Below are positions 33,754-38,695 of a DNA stretch of 38,695 nucleotides, piece by piece. The position numbers and the translations under genes were made by a program. The stretch covers positions 1-38,695 of the forward strand of contig CANPWW010000017.1 in the NCBI GenBank assembly GCA_947585115.1, given 5' to 3'. The notes under the pieces were generated by a model. That model saw only the letters and a program-made list of their open reading frames with translations, did no database searches and was not told where the DNA came from. The first letter of the stretch is position 1, and the number at the start of each line of letters is the position of its first letter. This DNA is from an uncultured Monoglobus sp. (GTDB lineage Bacteria > Bacillota > Clostridia > Monoglobales > Monoglobaceae).

Positions 33754-35046
33754 ATGAATATTTATAAATTATCCGAAATGACGCCCGAAAAGAAGGACTT
33801 TATCATGAAGCGCGCGGAGCTTGATATCTCCGAGCAGATGAAGGTCGCCAAAGAGGTGTCAGACGATATAAGGCGCCGCGGCGACGAGGCGGTGCTTGAG
33901 TACACCGAGAAGTTTGACCGCGTTAAACTGACCGCCGACCGCATGAAGGTAAAGCCCGAGGAAATAGAGGAAGGCTATAACCGCCTTGACGAAAAGACCC
34001 GCGAGGCGCTGGCCTACGCGATCGGCAATATCCGCGACTTCCACTCAAAGCAGATGCCCGAGGAAATGTGGTTCACCGAGGTGGACAAGGGCCTGATGGT
34101 CGGCGAAAAGACCACGCCCATCGTTGACGTCTGCCTGTATGTGCCCCGCGGCAAGGGCAGTTTTCCGTCTGTTATGTGTATGCTGGCGACTCCGGCAGTC
34201 GTTGCGGAGGTTGAGAAGATCGTGGTCGTGACCCCGCCCAACGAGCAGGGCAACGTTGACGACGCGATACTGGCCGCCGCCAAGATAATCGGCGTTTCCG
34301 AGATATACAAGGTCGGCGGAATACAGGCGGTGGCGGCTGTAGCATACGGTACCGAGACGATACCCAAATGTCACAAGATAATCGGCCCCGGCAACGCCTA
34401 CGCCACAGCGGCAAAGCGCGTGCTGGCAAACTACATAGATTCGGGTCTGCCCGCGGGCCCCAGCGAGTGCATAATCTTGGCCGACGAGCACGCCGATCCC
34501 GAGAAGGTGGCGCTTGACTGGATGATAGAGGCGGAGCACGGCCCCGACTCGGCGGCGCTGCTGGTTACAAGCAGCGAGGAGCTGGCGCATAAGGCGGCGA
34601 AGATAACCGAGCGTCAGCTTGAAAAGATCTCCGACAAGCGCCGCGAGTTTGTGACGACCAACTTCAATACCTACGGCGGAGCGATAATAACCGACAGTCT
34701 CGAGGAGAGCATCGCGTTTGTCAACGAGTACGCGCCCGAGCACATGGAGGTTATGACCGAAAAGCCCTTTGACGTGCTGCCCAAGATAAAGAACGCGGGC
34801 GAAATACTTTTAGGCGACTACACGCCGGTCACGCTGTGCAACTTTGTGCTGGGCCCCAACGCGATACTGCCCACGGGCCAGTTCGCCAAGACCTACTCGA
34901 GCGTGTCTGTTCTGGACTTTCTTAAGCGCTCGTCTGTGGGCTACGCCAGCCGCGAGGGATTTGAGCGCGTCCGCGACTACGCCTACAGGATAGCGACGGC
35001 CGAGGGATTCGACACCCACGGCCTGGCCGTAAAAGAGAGAAAATAA
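33754..35046 (+). CDS. hisD: HisD-family dehydrogenase (histidinol dehydrogenase or related)
   Basis: A 430-residue protein covering the whole HisD fold: DVCLYVPRGKGSFPSVMCM, the nucleotide-site motif KIIGPGNAYATAAKR, LPAGPSECIILADE, EAEHGPDSAALLVT, NEYAPEHMEVM with the catalytic Glu329-His330, and the C-terminal FDTHGLAV. Compared with E. coli HisD as I recall it, two zinc ligands differ: Gln259 is Glu259 here and Asp360 is Asn363, while His262 and His419 are kept (His262, His422). The GDYxxGxNHVLPT motif reads CNFVLGPNAILPT, losing a substrate-contacting His. The canonical YVPGG is YVPRG. HisD relatives acting on other alcohols exist (for example the sulfopropanediol dehydrogenase HpsN), so the substrate is open. 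AAGGAG lies 7 bases before the ATG. First gene of a four-gene run. Confidence 0.8.
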   Translation: MNIYKLSEMTPEKKDFIMKRAELDISEQMKVAKEVSDDIRRRGDEAVLEYTEKFDRVKLTADRMKVKPEEIEEGYNRLDEKTREALAYAIGNIRDFHSKQMPEEMWFTEVDKGLMVGEKTTPIVDVCLYVPRGKGSFPSVMCMLATPAVVAEVEKIVVVTPPNEQGNVDDAILAAAKIIGVSEIYKVGGIQAVAAVAYGTETIPKCHKIIGPGNAYATAAKRVLANYIDSGLPAGPSECIILADEHADPEKVALDWMIEAEHGPDSAALLVTSSEELAHKAAKITERQLEKISDKRREFVTTNFNTYGGAIITDSLEESIAFVNEYAPEHMEVMTEKPFDVLPKIKNAGEILLGDYTPVTLCNFVLGPNAILPTGQFAKTYSSVSVLDFLKRSSVGYASREGFERVRDYAYRIATAEGFDTHGLAVKERK

Positions 35047-35064
35047 ATTATTTGGGGTGATATT

Positions 35065-35685
35065 ATGAAAAATAAAATTACGGTCACCAGAAAATCCACC
35101 GAGACGGCCATAACCGTCAAGATCGAAAAGGGCGAGCTTGTTCCCAACTACAGAAAACGGATAAAGACGCCGCTGCCGTTCCTCAATCACATGATCGAGC
35201 ACATCGCGTGGAGAGCGGGACTGAATATTTCTATCAACATGGATTTTGACGCCTTCGAGCTCAACCACCTTGTCTGCGAGGATGTGGGAATGACCCTCGG
35301 CAAGGCCGTGGGCGAGTTCGTGCGCGCCAACGTGCCCTCGGGCTACGGCTCGGGAACCGGCATGATCGACGAGGCTGTCGCCGACGCGGTGATCTCGTTT
35401 GAGGACCGCTCGCTGTTTAACTTCAAAACCGATGTGAAATACGGCGAGACGGTGGAGAACATGCCCTCGGAAGAGCTGCTGACGTTTCTTGACGGATTCG
35501 CTCAGGGCGCGCGCTGCACATTGTTTGTGGAGCTACGCTGCGGCGAGAACGGGCACCACATCTGGGAGGCGGTCTATCGCGGCGTGGGTATCGCGCTGGG
35601 ACAGGCGCTCTCGGTCGACCCGAACAGAAAGGGCAAAACCTCCGGAGTGGCGGGAGAAGTGATTTATGAAATTTCAGCCGAGTAA
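35065..35685 (+). CDS. hisB: HisB-family dehydratase (imidazoleglycerol-phosphate dehydratase-like)
   Basis: A 206-residue protein that aligns with IGP dehydratase over its length: PFLNHMIEHIA (for FLDHMLxHxA), CEDVGMTLGKAV, MIDEAVADAVISFEDRSLFNF and GENGHHIWEAVYRGVGIALG. Canonical enzymes bind two manganese ions through two HHxxE motifs. The second is intact (His164-His165-x2-Glu168) but the first reads His68-Leu69-Val-Cys-Glu72-Asp73, with one His lost. The C-terminal phosphate-binding PSTKG is replaced by KTSGVAG. So either a divergent HisB or an enzyme for another substrate. The neighbours are a HisD-like dehydrogenase and an overlapping HAD phosphatase (20-base overlap). Confidence 0.78.
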   Translation: MKNKITVTRKSTETAITVKIEKGELVPNYRKRIKTPLPFLNHMIEHIAWRAGLNISINMDFDAFELNHLVCEDVGMTLGKAVGEFVRANVPSGYGSGTGMIDEAVADAVISFEDRSLFNFKTDVKYGETVENMPSEELLTFLDGFAQGARCTLFVELRCGENGHHIWEAVYRGVGIALGQALSVDPNRKGKTSGVAGEVIYEISAE

Positions 35686-36664
35686 TTTTAAAAATATAAT
35701 ATTCGATATGGACGGCGTTATCACAAGCGAGTATATCTATTGGGATACCGCCGCTCTTACTGTGTACGAGCTGCTGCTCGACTATCGGTTTTACGGAAAG
35801 AGCGAGATAGACCGAGAAAGCTGCCTTGAAAACTACGGCGAGCTGAGGCGGCTGATTTTTGATGACGACAAAACTATCCGTGCGGTCAAGGCGCTGGGTG
35901 TCAACACCAACTGGGATCTGGCGTATCTGACATTCTGCGTTTCGCGGTATCTCGAGCCCGAGCTTGAAAGCCTCGATGAGTGGCATTTCCGCTCGGTGCG
36001 CATGTTTATCGAGAACATCGAGGCCAAAGCGCCCGAGGTCTACGGCCTCGCGGGAGAGCTGGCGGCTAACGCCTGCGGAAAGCCGAAGGAGGAATTCGAG
36101 CGCACGACCGGCGAGCTTTGGAAAAACCTGCAGTTCTGCTTTCAGCGCTGGTTCAAGGAAGATGGTCTGTGCAGGCACGAAAAGCCGCTGATCCCGATAG
36201 ACAAGATACACGCGGTACTCGAATATCTCAAAAAATCGGGGCTAAAGCTCGGGGTCGGCACAGGCAGGCCGAGGGACGAGATCATGTATCCGCTGAGGTC
36301 GTGGGACCTGCTCAAGTATTTTGACGATAACATGATAGTCACATACGACGAGGTTTCCGCGGCCGAGCAAGGTCTGAGGCTTACCGCGTCGATCGCCAAG
36401 CCGCACCCGTACGTGTTTTTAAAGGCGGCTCTGGGCCTCGATTATCCCGACAAAAAGATTGTGGGCAGCGCGTACGCCAAAAGCGTCGCCAGAGCCACCG
36501 CGGTAGTGGGCGACGCGCCCAGCGATTTTCTGGCGGCAAGAGTCGCCGAAATGCCGTTCGTCGGGGTGCTGACCGGAGTTGACAGGACTGCTGCCGAGGC
36601 GTATTTCAAGACCAACAAGGCGGACTATATTTTTGAGGATATAACGGGATTTTTGCCCGAATAA
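35666..36664 (+). CDS. HAD-superfamily phosphatase with large helical cap
   Basis: A 332-residue hydrolase. Motif I is FDMDGVITSEY at residues 12-22 (nucleophile Asp, acid/base Asp), motif II GVGTGRP, motif III Lys in SIAKPHPYVF, and motif IV VGDAPSDFLAAR. About 190 residues lie between motifs I and II, giving a long C1-type helical cap that normally sets substrate choice. The start at 35666 is within hisB-like and has GGGAGAAG upstream, so the two are co-translated. In E. coli histidinol phosphatase is fused to HisB, but it belongs to a different HAD subgroup without such a cap; the substrate here is therefore unassigned. Confidence 0.85.
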   Translation: MKFQPSNFKNIIFDMDGVITSEYIYWDTAALTVYELLLDYRFYGKSEIDRESCLENYGELRRLIFDDDKTIRAVKALGVNTNWDLAYLTFCVSRYLEPELESLDEWHFRSVRMFIENIEAKAPEVYGLAGELAANACGKPKEEFERTTGELWKNLQFCFQRWFKEDGLCRHEKPLIPIDKIHAVLEYLKKSGLKLGVGTGRPRDEIMYPLRSWDLLKYFDDNMIVTYDEVSAAEQGLRLTASIAKPHPYVFLKAALGLDYPDKKIVGSAYAKSVARATAVVGDAPSDFLAARVAEMPFVGVLTGVDRTAAEAYFKTNKADYIFEDITGFLPE

Positions 36665-36683
36665 ATTTAAAAGGCGGGATAAT

Positions 36684-37298
36684 ATGAGCGAGACGATCAA
36701 GATCACAACACCGATCACAAAGGATAAGATAAAAGATTTAAAGGCGGGCGACAGCGTGCTGCTCAGCGGCACGATCTACACCGCGCGCGACGCGGCGCAC
36801 AAGAGAATGATCGAAGCCCTCGATCGCGGCGAAAAGCTGCCGATAGAGATAAAAGATCAGACTATATACTACGCGGGCCCCGCTCCGGCCAAGCCGGGCA
36901 GGGTCATCGGCTCCTGCGGCCCCACCACCAGCGGACGCATGGACGCCTACGCCCCGACGCTGATACGCCTGGGGCTCACCGGAATGATAGGCAAGGGCGA
37001 GCGTTCCGACGAGGTCGTGAGTGCTATGACGGAATGCGGCGCGGTGTACTTCGGCGCCATAGGCGGCGCGGGAGCGCTTATCTCCAAGTGCGTGACCTCG
37101 GCCGAGGTCGTGGCATACGACGATCTGGGCGCCGAGGCGATCAGACGCCTGACCGTGGAAAATTTCCCCCTCACCGTGATAATAGACACCAAAGGTAACA
37201 ATTTATATAAGCAAATACCGACAACCGACGAACTGCTTGCCGCTTCGAAAAAAATTATGGAACGCAACAATGCGGTGTATGAGGAACTGGCAAAATGA
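36684..37298 (+). CDS. Fe-S hydro-lyase beta subunit (class I fumarase / L-tartrate dehydratase beta type)
   Basis: A 204-residue swivelling domain of class I fumarases and tartrate dehydratases. Landmarks are LKAGDSVLLSGTIYTARDAAHKRM (conserved LxxGDxVxLxGxIxxxRDxAH), PIEIKDQTIYYAGP, IGSCGPTTSGRMD, GMIGKG, FGAIGGAGAL and VENFPLTVIIDTKGNNLY. This half supplies substrate-binding residues but not the iron-sulfur cluster, which sits in the alpha subunit. No alpha subunit gene is present in the window; it normally lies directly upstream, where there is the HAD gene. AAGGCGGGA precedes the ATG. It is the last gene of the run; no strong terminator is seen. Confidence 0.92.
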   Translation: MSETIKITTPITKDKIKDLKAGDSVLLSGTIYTARDAAHKRMIEALDRGEKLPIEIKDQTIYYAGPAPAKPGRVIGSCGPTTSGRMDAYAPTLIRLGLTGMIGKGERSDEVVSAMTECGAVYFGAIGGAGALISKCVTSAEVVAYDDLGAEAIRRLTVENFPLTVIIDTKGNNLYKQIPTTDELLAASKKIMERNNAVYEELAK

Positions 37299-37358
37299 AA
37301 AATAATGTATTTGTACGTTTCGTAACAGATCACCTCAAAATTAGTATAGGTATATTAT

Positions 37359-37376
37359 ATTCCACGGTTGTGGAAT
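37359..37376. promoter_or_regulatory. 18-bp perfect palindrome, candidate XRE operator
   Basis: ATTCCAC / GTGGAAT arms with a GGTT centre, 27 bases before the ATG of the XRE gene and just downstream of an A+T-rich TATTATATT -10-like stretch. This is the expected place for an autorepressor site. Confidence 0.5.
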
Positions 37377-37403
37377 TGCCAACAAAAAATTAAGGAGTTT
37401 TCT

Positions 37404-37735
37404 ATGTCGCTTATAGTGTTACTGGAAACGTTATGCAAAGAAAAGGGTATTACAATATCGCGAATGCTTTCTGATCTGGGATTATCCCACGGGATTTTTT
37501 CTAATTGGAAAACACGTGGTACAATGCCTAATGGAGATATATTGAAAAAATTGCAAACTACTTCGGCGTATCGGTAGATTATCTACTGGGTAACGATTCA
37601 GCAGCCGTTAACAACGCGCCATTAACCGACAAGCAAAAGGCTGTTCTTGCTATTGCGGATCAGCTCTCGGATGAAGATGTGAAAAAACTAACAGACTATG
37701 CCGAGCTTCTCGCCAAGGCCGGTAAAAAGGAATAA
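37404..37735 (+). pseudogene. XRE-family regulator with a -1 frameshift at an A6 run
   Basis: The frame from ATG 37404 (AAGGAG upstream) encodes an N-terminal helix-turn-helix (LLETLCKEKGITISRMLSD, GIFSNWKTRGTMPNGDILKK) and then stops at 37575-37577 after 57 codons. Re-reading one base at the A6 run 37545-37550 continues as IANYFGVSVDYLLGNDSAAV, then DKQKAVLAIADQLSDEDVKK, to the stop at 37733-37735, giving a normal regulator of about 110 residues. One A appears to be missing. Possible causes are a real mutation, an assembly or sequencing error in a homopolymer, or slippage. The first gene of an A+T-rich segment, 10 bases before the next gene. Confidence 0.8.
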
Positions 37736-37745
37736 AGGTGAGAAA

Positions 37746-38255
37746 ATGCAAAATTACATAATTTCCAACCTAAAAAGTATTTATACATTTTGTGACAATC
37801 TTGATAAGGAATGGTTAGGTATAGACACGTTATTGGATACGAATCTATCAACCGCCGACTTTGTTTTGCGAGATATAATTACATTTTTATACTGGTTATC
37901 TATTAGTGATGGCAATTTTAACGATAATGAATTTAATTATATTATTGATAGCCTTGGTATTAATGCGTTAGATTTAGACGAAATCAAAAAGTCCTTAAAA
38001 TATATAAATTCCGTGCCAATTGCCAATCCGATATCTGATTCCGTTCAGGTGCTGGTTAAGGCCGATATGCTGAAGCTTGGTAAAGATGTACTTTATTCCT
38101 TGGAGCTTTTAAATATTTATAAATATTTGGGAAATAACATAATATCGGCTGACGGCATTGTTGCCGGTGATGAAATATACAGTTATAAATGGTTTATTAA
38201 TGAACTGAAGAAATATATATCAAAAAAATTGCATATATCTATTCGCAAAATATAA
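37746..38255 (+). CDS. Small acidic protein, possibly TerB-like
   Basis: A 169-residue cytoplasmic protein without signal or membrane segment. Two helical segments carry the pattern of TerB-type acidic motifs: FLYWLSISDGNFNDNEFNYI at about 45-64 and ISADGIVAGDEIYSYKWFIN at about 130-149, each with a DG turn followed by an acidic residue. TerB proteins bind metal ions and occur in membrane-linked stress systems, but the match is only by pattern. The ATG at 37746 has AAAGGTGAG upstream; the longer in-frame version overlaps the XRE end. Codon use is A+T-rich, like its neighbours and unlike the rest of the window. Confidence 0.6.
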   Translation: MQNYIISNLKSIYTFCDNLDKEWLGIDTLLDTNLSTADFVLRDIITFLYWLSISDGNFNDNEFNYIIDSLGINALDLDEIKKSLKYINSVPIANPISDSVQVLVKADMLKLGKDVLYSLELLNIYKYLGNNIISADGIVAGDEIYSYKWFINELKKYISKKLHISIRKI

Positions 38256-38273
38256 ATAAGGAGGCAGTATGTT

Positions 38274-38695
38274 ATGAAATTCATTAGACTAATCCCACTA
38301 ATTCTGTGTTTTGCTCTGCTTTTTAGTTTGGTATCCTGCGGCGGATCTCAGGAGGCGTTTACTCCCGGTGACTACACATACAAATTATTAGATGATAATA
38401 CTGCGGAGCTAACCGGATGTACATCTGAATTGTCGGGCGACGTAACACTGCCGTCATCTCTTGATAAACATAAAATAGTCGCGATTGCTGCCGAGGCGTT
38501 TTCGGAAAATAACAGTATCACCTCGATAAAAATTCCCGACGGTGTATCTTCGATCGGCGATAAAGCTTTTTGGTGCAACTTCAAATTAACCAACGTCACT
38601 CTAAGCGATAGTGTATCTTCGATCGGCAGCGACGCATTTGGCGGATGCTCGGAACTAAGCTCAATCAATATGCCTTTATCGCTGAAAGAGATTGG
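38274..38695 (+). CDS. BspA-type leucine-rich-repeat lipoprotein, 3' truncated by window edge
   Basis: Reading from ATG 38274 (GGAGG 9 bases upstream) gives a lipoprotein signal: KFIRLIPLILCFALLFSLVS followed by Cys22, a lipobox LVSC. The mature part begins as GGSQEAFTPGDYTY and enters LRR_5 (BspA-like) repeats of about 23 residues: KIVAIAAEAFSENNSITSIK, then IPDGVSSIGDKAFWCNFKLT, then LSDSVSSIGSDAFGGCSELS. Such proteins are displayed on the membrane outer face and often mediate binding. The frame is open to the window end, so the length is unknown. It appears to be co-transcribed with the two preceding genes (18-base gap). Confidence 0.88.
   Translation, partial: MKFIRLIPLILCFALLFSLVSCGGSQEAFTPGDYTYKLLDDNTAELTGCTSELSGDVTLPSSLDKHKIVAIAAEAFSENNSITSIKIPDGVSSIGDKAFWCNFKLTNVTLSDSVSSIGSDAFGGCSELSSINMPLSLKEI

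Noticed and set aside
37541-37552. Programmed -1 ribosomal frameshift in the XRE gene
   Set aside because: The heptamer is G-AAA-AAA, not a favoured slippery site, the A run is short for polymerase slippage, and no stimulating structure is obvious; a mutation or sequence error is more likely.

Overview
The window reads as chromosomal DNA of a Gram-positive anaerobe of the class Clostridia, probably an uncultured gut lineage; genus cannot be fixed from sequence alone. Reasons: the yicC-remA-gmk-rpoZ-coaBC-priA-def gene order, mini-ribonuclease III next to cysS, a YitT membrane protein, split transketolase, the MurT/GatD lipid II amidation pair, SLH-domain and BspA-type surface proteins, and strong Shine-Dalgarno sites with several TTG/GTG starts. 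No rRNA, tRNA, CRISPR array, transposase or phage gene was seen.

Layout. 1-1281 is the end of an S-layer-homology surface protein. 1576-7757 (minus) is a tight housekeeping operon (nucleotide, CoA, RNA polymerase omega, replication restart, deformylase) read from a promoter near 7870. 8121-9057 is a secreted NlpC/P60 hydrolase with a perfect consensus promoter, followed by holA. 10157-13035 is an ECF sigma factor with a very long membrane anti-sigma factor that carries a mucin-like outer stalk. 13072-14246 is a macrodomain fused to a helix-turn-helix-like domain, convergent with a histidine kinase/response regulator pair (14251-16236). The divergent 16.3 kb intergenic region holds an 11-bp-phased direct repeat that could be the regulator's own site. 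cysS-mrnC-yitT follow (16380-19078).

19367-24118 is a small surface module: an XRE regulator, divergent from a 1373-residue secreted multidomain protein (GLUG repeats, Ig-like, chitobiase-C-like and cohesin-like domains), with a 26-bp tandem repeat between them and a 223-bp exact internal duplication. 24218-26013 encodes the two transketolase halves, and 26217-28344 MurT/GatD. 28450-33662 is a set of three genes: a MacA/HlyD-like adaptor with a 340-residue acidic cytoplasmic extension, a MacB-like permease without an ATPase, and a diguanylate cyclase. This is one of two candidates for an undescribed system.

The other is 33754-37298: a HisD-family dehydrogenase, a HisB-family dehydratase, a HAD phosphatase and an orphan fumarase/tartrate dehydratase beta subunit. 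The HisD and HisB proteins both show changes at positions that bind metal or substrate in the known enzymes. The pathway may therefore not be histidine synthesis. From about 37300 the DNA becomes clearly more A+T rich and holds a frameshifted XRE regulator, a TerB-like small protein and the start of a leucine-rich-repeat lipoprotein, which looks like an acquired segment.
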